Source of the DNA: Berberis thunbergii
Lineage: Eukaryota; Streptophyta; Magnoliopsida; Ranunculales; Berberidaceae
Assembly (NCBI GenBank): GCA_003290165.1
Contig: QNQO01008278.1
Location: forward strand, 1 to 64,000
DNA: 64,000 bases
Direction of reading: 5' to 3'
Below are positions 41,199-51,575 of this stretch, piece by piece. The notes under the pieces are model-generated. The model worked only from the letters and a program-made list of their open reading frames with translations, did not search any database and had not been told where the DNA came from. The position numbers were made by a program, and so were the translations under genes. Each line of letters begins with the position of its first letter. Position 1 is the first letter of the stretch.

Positions 41199-41912
41199 CA
41201 GTGTTCTAAAAATCGGTCTAGGCGGCGCCTAGGCGCTAGAAGGTGGAAAACCGCCCAGATTAATGCCTGGGCGGGCAGTCTGGGCGGTTCTGGGCAGTCT
41301 GGGCGGGGTCTAGGCGGGCTAGGTGGTCTAGGCAGCCTAGGCGGGGTCTAGGCGGTCTGGGAGATTTTTTTTATTTTTATTTTTTATTTTTTTTAATAAG
41401 GTTGATTGTGTTCTTATTTTATTTTTCTTTCCTATTTTTTAGAAATAAACTATTTAATTATTTTTTTAGAAAATCTCGGGAATGGGCTTTGATGATGATG
41501 ATATGTCTAAATGTAGCGAAGGATGATTACTTAATGAAATTCTCAAAGGATCTGCCGGTACCAATTTTACTAATGTAGATTTTATCAAACATAACTGAGG
41601 TTATTCATGCAATTTGAAGAAAAATTAAAGAGTACACAAATTCAAATTTATATGAAGTACCCATCATGACCAACTTCAGTCATTTGAGTTTTAATAAATT
41701 TTGTTCACGATTGTTAACTTTTCCTGTTTTTAAATTTTGCATATGTATATTGACATTAAATTGGATGTAATTGATAAGGTATTATGCTTAACTTTTGTAA
41801 ATTATTAAAGTTATAATACAAAACCTAAGACCGCCTAGGCACCCGCCTAGGCCCCTGGGCGCTAGGCACCTGTTCGCTGCCCGCCCAGCGCCTAGCGATT
41901 TTTAGAACAGTG
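41199..41912. mobile_element. 714-bp non-autonomous hAT element
   Basis: The left end CAGTGTTCTAAAAATCG and the inverted right end CACTGTTCTAAAAATCG form the terminal repeats. The flanks GTTGTCAA (41191-41198) and GTTATCAA (41913-41920) agree at 7 of 8, the hAT duplication length. GC-rich subterminal repeats of TAGGCG/GGGCGG surround an AT-rich core. No transposase. At 41470-41502 the core contains the RTE LINE 3'-terminal sequence. Confidence 0.88.
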
Positions 41913-42019
41913 GTTATCAACAACTACCCAAGCCTTCATTTCAAGTATATATTGGTTTGTTTGGTTTCAATACCTATGAACAGTAGCATGACCTATCTGA
42001 TGACAAATATGACTATTAA

Positions 42020-42701
42020 TGATACACCAAAACAATCTCTCTTCAACACCGTACATGTGTCATGATTTTCTTGAGAAATAATAGGCCCAAGCGTCAGCCC
42101 AACACTGATCTTGCCCAAGCGGTTCCAAGCCCGCACAATGCAGTTCGCCAGACAGACCCAAATCATTACAGCATGCTAAGCCCACACATCTCACAACTAT
42201 CATCAATACCTGTAAGCCTGCTAAGGCAAGTTTCTCGAAGATCAACTTCAGACAAACAATACAACACCACTATGGTTCCAACAAGGAAGCAAATACCAGA
42301 GTATACGTCACACATGGAAACTTCTTTCTATATACCACTATCTTATTGGGGACCATCTCTCACGTATTTAGCAGCACAAGTCTAATAGGGAAACTTCCCT
42401 TCACCACACAACTCCTAATTAGAGAAGGGTCTCCACGAAGATCTTCTTCCCTAAACTACGCACCGATGGCATGGTCGAACCAGGACTCCAGCACTATAAA
42501 TAAGACATTTGGTTGATAAGCTAAGGTACGCTACAAATTCCCTGTTTACAACATTACACCTTTCTCATATCACTGTCTCACTTTAACATCGAAGTGCCAT
42601 CGACCACCACAACGATGGTCTATGGCTCACATGCGTTCCCTATGCAGGTTAGTAGGTTGGTAGGTCAAGGTCAAAGCAGGGAGTAAAAATTAACTGCATC
42701 A
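42020..42701 (+). repeat. Tat LTR 'E' (5' LTR of Tat-3)
   Basis: 682 bp, TGATACACC...AACTGCATCA, with the TATA box CTATAAATAAG at 42494-42504. It is followed directly by the primer-site sequence 'TTTGGCGCCATCCATGGGGA'. It keeps the 'TCTCCACGAAGATCTTC' segment shared with LTR A and missing from B and C. Confidence 0.88.
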
Positions 42702-42801
42702 GTTTGGCGCCATCCATGGGGACAACAAAGTTCTTAACTTTTTACTAGCATCATTTCTCTTCAGAAAACAAGAAGATGACGCTATTCCAACGCTTCTAGC
42801 G

Positions 42802-43173
42802 GTGACAATAATGCATGGACAACAAACTCACACTCTCGTAACAGCAGCAGCGATGATGGACCACAACACGGATCTAAGATCATCTTATATACAACAAATC
42901 TTGCTAACGATGAATAACCTCAAGTCCATGAAGCAAAAGCCTAACGAGACACTGAGATTGTATGCCATTAGCTTCAGTAGCCATCTAACTTCCGTCAACG
43001 TTTGCAACAACATAACAGCCATCAAAACCTTCACCAATGGTCTAAGGAATGACAAGTTCTACAACTTCCTAACTCTGAGCCCACTAGCAAATATGGCAGA
43101 CTTGGTGAAGGAAGCACATAGTTATATCACCCTAGAAGAGGAACATACCACCGGGAGTAAAGGCGACGGCTAG
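42802..43173 (+). pseudogene. Tat-3 gag fragment
   Basis: 123 codons. 'KQKPNETLRLYAISFSS', 'FTNGLRNDKFYNFLTLSP' and 'ADLVKEAHSYITLEEE' match the second half of the retrotransposon-gag domain (KQ.E.E.LR.Y..RF, F..GL, A..YI..EE). The N-terminal half and the zinc knuckle are missing. The sequence passes straight into 3'-type repeat DNA at about 43180, so an internal deletion or rearrangement joined gag to the repeats. Confidence 0.78.
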
Positions 43174-43369
43174 TCTGCCCTGCGTGGATGTCGATGGTTT
43201 AGGAAGTAGGAGTCTAATCAGCATTTTTATGCCTAGTAATGACGACTCGCCAAAGACCATTGCCCCCTTAACGGACAACGGTCACCAAACCCGATCAAGT
43301 AAGCCGAGCCAGTAATGACTGACAACGACAACTTCTGGTCAAAGCCCTGACCTGTAGCCCGCTGCACGC

Positions 43370-43990
43370 GGGTGTAGATGGTTTGGATGGTGGGAGCCTA
43401 GTTAGTTCCGACTGATGTCAACAATTTGCCACATGACGACTGCTCTTTTACAGACCACAGTCGCCGAATTACCAACCCCTAGACTTGTAGCTCGCTCCGC
43501 ACGGGTGTAGATGGTTTGGAAGGTAGGAGCCTAGTTAGTCTCGAATTGATTCCAACTGCTTGCCACAGGACCACTGGTCTTCTACCGACCATGGTCACTG
43601 AAAACTCCCAAATTTGTAGCTCAATGCTTACGAGTGTAAATGATTTGGAAGGTGGGAACCTACTCAGTCCTAAACTGATGCTGATGGCTTGCCACGGGAC
43701 CACTGTTCTTCTTCAGACCATGGTCGTCGAATCCCTTCAACCTAAACTTGTAGTCTGCTCCGTGTGGGTGTATATGGCTTAGAAGGTGGGAGCCTAGTCA
43801 GTACTGAATTGATGTCAACGGTTTGCCACGAGATCATCGCTCTTGAACAGACCATGATCGCCAAATTCTCATATCCCAAACCTGTAATCCGTTTTGTGTG
43901 GGTATAGATGGTTCGGAAGGTGGGAGCCCAGTCAGCCCCGATTGATGTCAATGGCTTGCCACTCGACCACTGGTCCCTTTCAAAACAACA
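43370..43990 (+). repeat. Tandem repeat, about 125-bp unit, five copies (Tat-3)
   Basis: Units beginning 'GGTGTAGATGGTTTGG..GGTGGGAGCCTAGT' recur near 43372, 43504, 43632, 43766 and 43905. They are homologous to the arrays in Tat-B and Tat-C, but sit here downstream of gag instead of near the 3' end. Confidence 0.78.
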
Positions 43991-44345
43991 GTTGCCGAAA
44001 TAAATTGCCGCTCAAGCAACGTCTTCACCCTCCCACAGGCTGACATTCTATTATCAGCAATGGCCACTCAAGTCGACCTAAAATCAACCCGTTGACACGC
44101 GGACGAATGGTACATGGAATGTCAGCCCGAGCTTACGAAACCTGACTTGGGACAAGTGTTCTATCTCAAAGACAATGCATGTGCTCAGCTACCACAGTTC
44201 ACTCATGCCAACAGCCGCAACCAATAATAAGATATGCAGCTTAAGCTACCAATGGTTTACCTAGAGTATGACCCTCCGTCTGGGTAGTGTAGCCCAATGC
44301 TAAACCATCCGCGGAACACCCACTATTGGATGTAACTGAGCGATA

Positions 44346-44576
44346 ATGACTCTAATACCTCACAAAAAACAGGTCAGAATCATTTGTGACATAAATGGTA
44401 AAACTCTCAACAACAGACATACCACTCGAGCTGATCTAAATCGAAATAAGAGAACCAATATCATCGAAGGAGATCAGCCGGCCATGCATGGAAGCCACTA
44501 TGCAGTCATGAAGGCCCACACAGATAGTAATCACCATTTTGACCAGCGGAACCACTGCAACAACTCGGTTAGATAG
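44346..44576 (+). pseudogene. Tat-3 post-protease remnant
   Basis: A 76-codon frame containing 'EGDQPAMHGSHYAVMKAHTD', equivalent to the post-protease block of Tat-A (18555-18600). The protease itself is lost. Confidence 0.5.
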
Positions 44577-44659
44577 ATTCTGACCTCCCAAAAGATAACA
44601 CAATACTCTATTTCTAAAACCTAGCTTTCGTCCTCACTCATCGGTCTATAAATCGTTCA

Positions 44660-45055
44660 ACAATGGGAGGACACATATACGTTTGCATTTCAAGCGAAGA
44701 TCAACTAGCTGATTATGTTCAAGGGTTTCACTGACAAAAGCGAGCTTGATTCCCAACCAATAGCTCTTTATCCATATTGTCCCCAATAGGGCCAACAACA
44801 CCATTTCCATTATTGACAGTGGGGTTGGCATGATCAAATATGATTTGGTGGACAATCTCGGTACCATTACAAGGTCTGGAACCAAGGAATTCGTGGAAGC
44901 CTTGGCAGCTAGAGCTGATGTTAGCATGATAGGACAATTCGATGTTGAGTTCTACTCGACTTACCTTGTTGCTGAAACGGTCATCAGTTGGAGTACCTTG
45001 AAGAACGCAGGCCCAAGGATTTGATTAAGAAACATTTTAAATTCATTAATGAAGG
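44660..45055 (+). pseudogene. HSP90 N-terminal domain fragment captured in Tat-3
   Basis: The plus strand encodes cytosolic HSP90 in pieces: 'TYTFAFQAKIN' (44674-44706), then after a deletion 'FTDKSELDSQP', then past a 1-base shift '[20 protein letters not shown]', '[19 protein letters not shown]' and '[20 protein letters not shown]'. After a second deletion comes '[15 protein letters not shown]' (44991-45040). HSP90 is a chaperone whose N-terminal GHKL domain binds ATP; 'IIDSG.GM' is its nucleotide-binding motif region. Two internal deletions, a stop and frame changes make this non-functional. It lies between the post-protease and RNase H remnants, where the RT belongs. Confidence 0.92.
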
Positions 45056-45315
45056 AAAAAACCGTTATAATAAAAGTGAACCTTCATCGCACCATTCAAA
45101 CTTAAGTCATATACATAGTTGAATGCACTCAATCCAGGAAATCAACCAAATGCTAGACAACTGGAAAGAGGAACAACACCAAAGCGGACTTCAAGACAAT
45201 CCAAAATCAAAGTTGATCCAGAGCAGATATAAGTACTCCAAAACATATGGTCACCCAATAAAGCCAAGGGCATGCAATAGCCAGTCTACTACACCAGCAA
45301 AACATTTGTGACCAT

Positions 45316-45860
45316 ATGTTGTATCTTCAAAAAGCCACTATCATACGTCCTAGCTCATCCCATCACAGTCGTGACCAACCAATAGCTCTGATTGGTGCTG
45401 CACAAACCAAAATTAGCCAAAAAAATGGTGAGGTGGCAATACGACTTAGTCAATTCGACATCAACCATGCTCTCAAAATTGCAATAAAAGCTCAAGCACT
45501 AGCATATTCCATTGTTGACTTTACAAATACTGACAACTATCGATCAAGCATCAATTAATTAAGTGAATGAATGCACCAAACGAACTGTTCACAAATGAAT
45601 CTGATGCTGTAATAGAGCACCCAACAAAGAAGGAAGTGGAGCAAGAATAATCCTACATAACTCGGAAGGCATAATGTCAGAAAAAATGGGTAAATTCAGC
45701 TTCAAAGCCTAACACTTGACCAAACATTTAGGAGTGGTAAAAGTCAACGTCTTCACTGAAGTAGTGGTCAACCATTTGAATGGTGAATTTGAAGCTGAGG
45801 ATGCTCGGGGGAAAACCCACCACAAAAAACTATCAAGCTAATGAAAAGCTTCCAAGCTAT
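45316..45860 (+). pseudogene. Tat-3 RNase H remnant
   Basis: 'LSQFDINHALKIAIKAQALA' and 'YSIVDFTN' (45450-45535) match the Gypsy Tat junction 'LSEFDI.....AIK.QALADF..EFT'. Further on, in other frames, 'EGSGARIILHNSEGIMSEKM' (about 45635-45690) and 'VVNHLNGEFEAEDARGKTHH' (about 45760-45820) match the RNase H core ('GSGAGI.L..P.G') and the 'DS.LVV.Q..GE' part. Decayed by stops and frameshifts. RT and integrase are not detectable on either side. Confidence 0.72.
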
Positions 45861-46109
45861 AACCAATGGACAATGTGGAAAAGTAGACCATGGAATGTCA
45901 AGCATTTGAAGCATGATTATCAATAAAACTTTCAAATTCAAACCCACCATCTTGCATTCAAACAATCAAGTTCAGTCAGGAAGTCAAAATTAGACTTCGC
46001 CTTTAATTGCAAAGCAACTAGCACGACCAGCACATCGGGTCGTGAGTAAAACTAAGACATATGTATAAAGGTTAGGACAAATATGTCAAATGTAAACATA
46101 GAACTTTTT

Positions 46110-46670
46110 GTCTGATCAACCATGAAGCAAACTTATAAAAGTCTAAACGTATAAGTCAGACTAACACGTAAAACCTTCTGGCCCAACCAATATGTCGGAC
46201 CACGAAGTAAACCTACAAAAGTCTAGACGTATAAATCAGACTTACTCGTAAAATTTCCTGGCCTGACCAATATATCGGACCACGAGGTAAACCTACAAAA
46301 AGTTTGAACGTATAAGTCAAACTTACTCATAAAACCTTCTGGCCTGACCAATATGTCGGACCACGAAGTAATCCTGCAAAAGTCTGAACGTATAAGTCAG
46401 ACTTGCTCGTAAAACTTCCTGGCCCAACATATATATTGAACCACGAGGTAAACCTACAAAAGTCTGGACGTATAAGCTAGACTTACTCGTAAAACCTCCT
46501 GCCCCGACCAATATATCTGACCATGAGGTAAACCTACAAAAATCTGGGCATATAAGTCTAATTTATTCGTAAAACCTTTTGGCCTGACCAATACGTCGGA
46601 CCACAAAGTATATTTATAAAAGTCTAGACATATAAGTCAGACTTACTCGTAAAGCTTCCTGGCCCAAATA
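46110..46670 (+). repeat. Tandem repeat, about 80-bp unit, seven copies (Tat-3)
   Basis: Each unit reads approximately 'CTGACCAATATGTCGGACCA', 'CGAAGTAAACCTACAAAAGT', 'CTGGACGTATAAGTCAGACT', 'TACTCGTAAAACCTTCTGGC'. Seven diverged copies run head to tail. This is a different family from the 125-bp repeats and is not present in Tat-B or Tat-C. Confidence 0.88.
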
Positions 46671-47051
46671 AAGAGTAAAACCAAAGAATATGCCTAAAGA
46701 AGTCAAGAAGAAATGAAAACTTTAGACAACCAAGAAAAGAGTGCAAAGGCAGAAATCCAGCAAAATCTAAATTACCAAGATACACAAAGTACAAACAACG
46801 AGATCAACGCACATTTACTATGCATGATAAGATATCGTGATTAATCCTGACGATAAGCAAACTGCGACTATGACAATTTACCACTAGAAAAGATGTAGAT
46901 CAGAGAGCAATAAATATGAAAAAGACAAAACACAAGTGTCAACAAATAAAAATTTGCAATTTATCTCTCTATTTGGTTACATTAGGAGAAAAATATACAA
47001 CAGTTGGAGAGGAGAGATGAGAAGTGATTAGAGCATCACTCACAGGAACGC

Positions 47052-47849
47052 TCAATGGAGGGTGATCAACGGATCAATAGTAGAAGGGAGTGAAACCCTC
47101 TCCTCAGTATTAGGGATAGATGATGGAGCAGGACCAGATGGAAAAGGAGATGAATGTTCTTGATTGATCGGATCACTTCGCAGATCTGGAACGTATTCTT
47201 CATCATCATCGTCTTTGAAGACCTGGTTAACCGAACCACGATATCTCGACATATCAAGGTTCTGACAACTCCATAAAATCAAGGAAGTTGATTCAACCAT
47301 CAACGACCCTTTTCCAATCCGCCGCTTCTGCAATCTTCAACTTATCATTGGTCGTAACAAGCTCGTTCTTGGTTGAAACGAGTTCCCCCTCAACAGTGGT
47401 TAGCCAGGCAGAAGAGTCCGACTTAGCATCACATGATCATTCATTAACTGCACCACACGTTCCTCAACAACCTTATGACTAACAGATTGCTCAATAACAA
47501 AATGCATGGCTTCATCACGACCAACCTTTTCAACAGACAACTCTTTCTCCATAGCGTCTAGCCGATCAAGAACTCTGTCGAAGTCAGTCCCCGAAGTCTT
47601 GAGCTCAACAACAAACTTGTCCCGCACAGCCTCAACTTCCTTCAAGGAGTTTCGAGCAATCTCAGTTGCCTTCTCCTGTTCTGCGCACTGCGCTTTCAAC
47701 ATGTCAAACAGACGGAGAACATGAGAAAGCACAAGTAACTGTCCCACCATCTTCCTTTCAATAGTAGCCACCTGACGACATGCAGCCTAGTAGTCTAACC
47801 CCATCACCCCAGCATAAGTGAAATTATTCATCCCTTTCATTATCTGCTT
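47052..47849 (-). pseudogene. Tat-3 antisense frame, 3' portion
   Basis: 47771-47400 encodes a 123-residue, charged, heptad-patterned segment ('AEQEKATEIARNSLKEVEAV', 'RVLDRLDAMEKELSVEK'), a likely coiled coil. 47333-47052 continues as an acidic/Ser-Pro-rich tail. It corresponds by position and strand to the downstream half of the Tat-C antisense frame. Its upstream half lies at 58117-59280, on the other side of the Athila insertion. Confidence 0.5.
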
Positions 47850-47887
47850 GAGGCCATGGTTAAAATGACTACTAAGCTCCCGCGCGG

Positions 47888-49339
47888 AATCCCTAGAATT
47901 GCGTGTCTTCTTACGGCACACACAATCACAGATTTATTTTAACTAATCCTAATCCCTAGCATTGCGTGTCTTCTTACGGCACACACAATCACAGATTCGG
48001 ATTAATTGATTAAATCAGGCTTTTGAATTTCAACAAAGTGTACTTCTAACTACCGACTAGTCTAGATAATTAGTCAGGATATAATCGGTGAAAGCAATTT
48101 ATTAAAATCATAAATCAAATGTGTTTAACGTTAAGCATAAAGAAAATAATAAATTTAAATACACAAACTCTAGGAAATCCTGTGGTTTCATCGTAGCCTT
48201 GGCGAAGGGTTTAGCTATCCATGGTAGTGGTATTCATCTCCTCGTGATGTGGTACGCCGCAACTCATCTCTGCACGGACGCGAATCCCGAGGAAAAGGAC
48301 TACACAAGGTCTGTGGTGGTATAGAGCAGAACCGGGGGTGCCAATAGCGTAAAAACAGAATTTTGAATCTTTCCCGCCAGAAATCGCGCGGTTGGGCTGG
48401 CTCGTCTTCTCCAGCGAGACGCCGCTCTATTCCGCGCTGTTGCGGCTTCTTCGCGAGCTCCTCGTGATCCCTGACTTGCCCTGGTACCTGCAAAAGAGAG
48501 ATAGGATGAAGAACAGAGAAGTTAACGCAAGAAAACAAAGGAGGAGGCGAGACAGAGAGCTCTGTCTCGCGGCAGTGGCGCTTCTCGCTTGGTCTGTTGG
48601 CGAGGTTGGAGCAGAGAGAGAGAGAGCCAGGAAGGAGGGAGAGACCCTGGAGAAGAGAGGAAAGTAGGAAGGAGACCGAGAGAGGAGAGAAACAGGGGCG
48701 AGGCGGAACAGAGTCGCGGTGGTTGCGGCTCTGTTTCGCGGCTGTGGTGGTCGTTGCGATTCTGGTGGCGAGGTTGCTGGATGGTGGATGGCGTTGGTGA
48801 GGATGATGGAACAGGGAGAGGGATGGTAGGAGGTGGAGGCTGTTGGTGTGCGAAACAGGGTGAGGATGGGGCGGCTGATGGTAGAGGACGAGGAGGAAGG
48901 GTGATGACGGGATTATCGCGCTGCCGGCTCTCCTATCGAGCGAGGATTGCCGGCAGGGTGTGTGGTGGCTGGAAAAGAGATGAGGGGAGAGGGGCTGTGG
49001 AAGAGGAGAGAATCCAGAGATCCCTCTTCTCTAAGATTAGGGGAGCTAAATAGGGTTCTATTATCTTGGGCTTGGGTTTTTAGGTTAGTATTTTTGGATT
49101 TGGGCTTAGGCTAATTTAGGTGGATCTAGGTTTATTAGGGTTAGGTTTAGATATGTGACTCTCTGCTTTGTACCACCACTAGAATCGACCAATTGTCTGT
49201 CGCCTTAATACCATTTCATCGTTAACGCTCAAATTCCTGCCAAGACATGAAAACGAAATAATTATTATAAATTATAATAATCGAAACACTAACATATATA
49301 AATTAAGGGATATATTATGTAATAATTATATGAATATCA
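47888..49339 (-). repeat. Athila 3' LTR, truncated
   Basis: It starts exactly at the first unit of an internal tandem duplication ('AATCCCTAGAATTGCGTG', about 62-bp unit, second copy at 47950) and ends GAATATCA. The plus-strand open frames inside it (48121-49053) are duplicated in the other LTR and in part in the solo LTR at 7.3 kb. They are LTR sequence. Confidence 0.9.
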
Positions 49340-50249
49340 AATACCCCCAAACCTATATTTTGCTAGTCCTCGAGCAAAACAATAAAATAAAATCTAACTC
49401 ACTTTCGCAGGAATCATCGGTTGCACTTACCTTAAACGTGCAACAAGGCTTTAAACCCCTAGATTACCTCTAGTGGACGAGTTATAGTCTCGTGAGGGTT
49501 TCCAGATATGTTACCCACAAACATTATGACTTACTAAATGTCGAAAACATGGTCACTCGATCTATTATCCTCAGAGTAAGAATTTAGCTGCCAAAAAAAT
49601 TCTGAAAATAGCTAACAGTCTCACAATAATATATCAAAGAGTCTCACAACCATTTAATAATACCCAAAGGTTAAATAAATTTCATCAATTATTCCCAACT
49701 CGAAGTGTGTGTGTGTGCATGGCCTTATCAACATAACTTTTTATTTCAGAGTAAAACAATTACTAAATCTCCTTTAGAAAGTTTGTTTTGACTTCAAACC
49801 TCTCATGTCACTCATAATGAAACACTCAGAGATTTGATATTTCACTCAGTTTATATGTGAAGAAAAGAGTAAATAATGGAAAACAATCATCTCACATATA
49901 GTAATATGAAGAACGAACTTTTCAAGAATGGAATGAATATGATCTCATGGACAGGAATATCAATTACTTTTGAGAATGTTAAATCATGCACCATAGTTCT
50001 TATTTATTTAATCTCCACATCTACGAAACTAACCATCTCTTAAGATCAACTAGGACTTTAATAGGTTGTAATGGGGCTTAGGTAATGGCTAACAAAGAAT
50101 GGAAAAAGGTATACGAAAAATATCTAAGAATGTATACACCCATTAACACAAGGGCTATGAAGAGTAAATCAATGTTCTAACCATCAATTGCTTTCTTCAT
50201 TTTTTTTTATTTTTTTATTTTTTTTTCATTGACCTCGCTTTTCTTTCTT

Positions 50250-50280
<31 letters not shown>

Positions 50281-51575
50281 CAACTACATGCTTTTCCTCT
50301 TCTACTCAATAGAATGTTTCAACACTGATGACTCATGGTATATTTGACTTTGTTCTTTCTAATTGCCCATTTCCAACTAACATTCATCCATATACATTCT
50401 TAGATAAATTGGGTATTGAAAAGGGGTTAACAAATAAAAGGTTATCAACGGCTCAAAGGGCTTCAAAAGGGAACTAATGAGTGGGTAAGTAAAAAGGCTA
50501 GAGAAGGTTTAAGAAAAACTTGCCTACATCATTTCTTAAGTTCAGGTTGGTATTATGACATCTCAACTAAATAAACTAAAAAGTTCTAGTGCAATAATTT
50601 AATTTTAATGTCATTCTCAAAGCAATTGATAAGAAAAATGAGAATAATGAGATCATCAACGACTTAATGCGAACTCAAGAAAAATTAGAGTATATTAATC
50701 TAACACTCAGAAAGAAAAGAATGGCTCAAAACTTTCACTGGTTAAGTCTCCACTATTATTCTAAGGTTTTCTAGCTCATATCTCACTCATCAACTTCAAA
50801 TCATGCTAATATGGCTTATAGTGCAAAAACGTAATCGAGTTGAAAAAAATCTCATGAAATATATTTAACTTAAAGATAATATCAAACCATATGCTTTCCT
50901 ATTGATATATAAAAGTGACAAGTGAAAGCATGGATTCCTCAAATTTAAAGGCATACTTGAAAGCACATCCTCTTCATTGGAAAGAAACTTAGATTTGAAT
51001 GCATTTTCAAATCGAAAATTTTCACATAGTCATAATTAACTATGTATTCAATGGAGATTGAGTAGAATACAATAGTCAATTGTGAAATACATTTCATTGC
51101 AAAATTTTCAAAAAGTGCAGAAAAAATCTTAAACGTCACCCCCAAACCTAAACCAAACATTGTCCTCAATGTATGAAATGATGATCATGACAAATGCAGG
51201 AAAAAGAAAAGAGGAGAGTGAGAGTGATATTACCATGGGAAAGACTTTACCAATTTCCAAGAAGTCATCCATCAATGAGGCTCACAAACATAAGAATTAG
51301 GGAGTTTTCATTAGAAATCGATAAAATGCAGACTCGACATCAACAAAGAAAACTAAAAAAAACAAGTTGTAAGTCAAAACTGTTATGGAGCTAACGAGTA
51401 TGAATGAAACACAACTGAATAGGGTACTCGAAAATCAATCCAGACTAACAGCAAAAACACACAACTAAAGCTAGGCTGCCTCCTAGGAGCGCTTGATTTA
51501 ACGTCGTCAGCCTGACATATATTCTCCCTCATGAGTGATATATCATGAAGTGACGAGGAAGAACATAGGGAACAT
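49340..51575 (-). other. Athila interior where pol should be: no coding sequence
   Basis: Between the end of the Gag-protease frame and the 3' LTR there are 2.2 kb of AT-rich DNA with long T-runs (for example 50249-50280). I see no RT, RNase H, integrase or envelope-like motif. The element is therefore non-autonomous. Confidence 0.75.

Larger units (their letters stand above)
40691..41975 (-). mobile_element. L1-type LINE 3' end with (AAT)n tail, interrupted by a hAT element
   Basis: The minus strand carries an RNase H-like C-terminal domain (41198-40975, continued upstream of the hAT at 41970-41921), then a 3' UTR with AATAAA (40758-40753). It ends '...TTATTATCC' followed by an AAT repeat (40714-40691). 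The ATT arrays to the left are therefore best read as the poly-tail of this LINE. The 5' part, including the RT, is missing. Confidence 0.65.

Noticed and set aside
41221..41370. GC-rich island as CpG promoter or recombination site
   Set aside because: It is the subterminal repeat of the 714-bp hAT element (TAGGCG/GGGCGG words) and has its counterpart at 41830-41895.
48121..49053. Overlapping open frames of up to 154 codons, repeated at 56859-57722
   Set aside because: They lie inside the two Athila LTRs, exist in several frames at once, and come from GA/GC-rich LTR DNA without any protein motif. Duplication explains their similarity.
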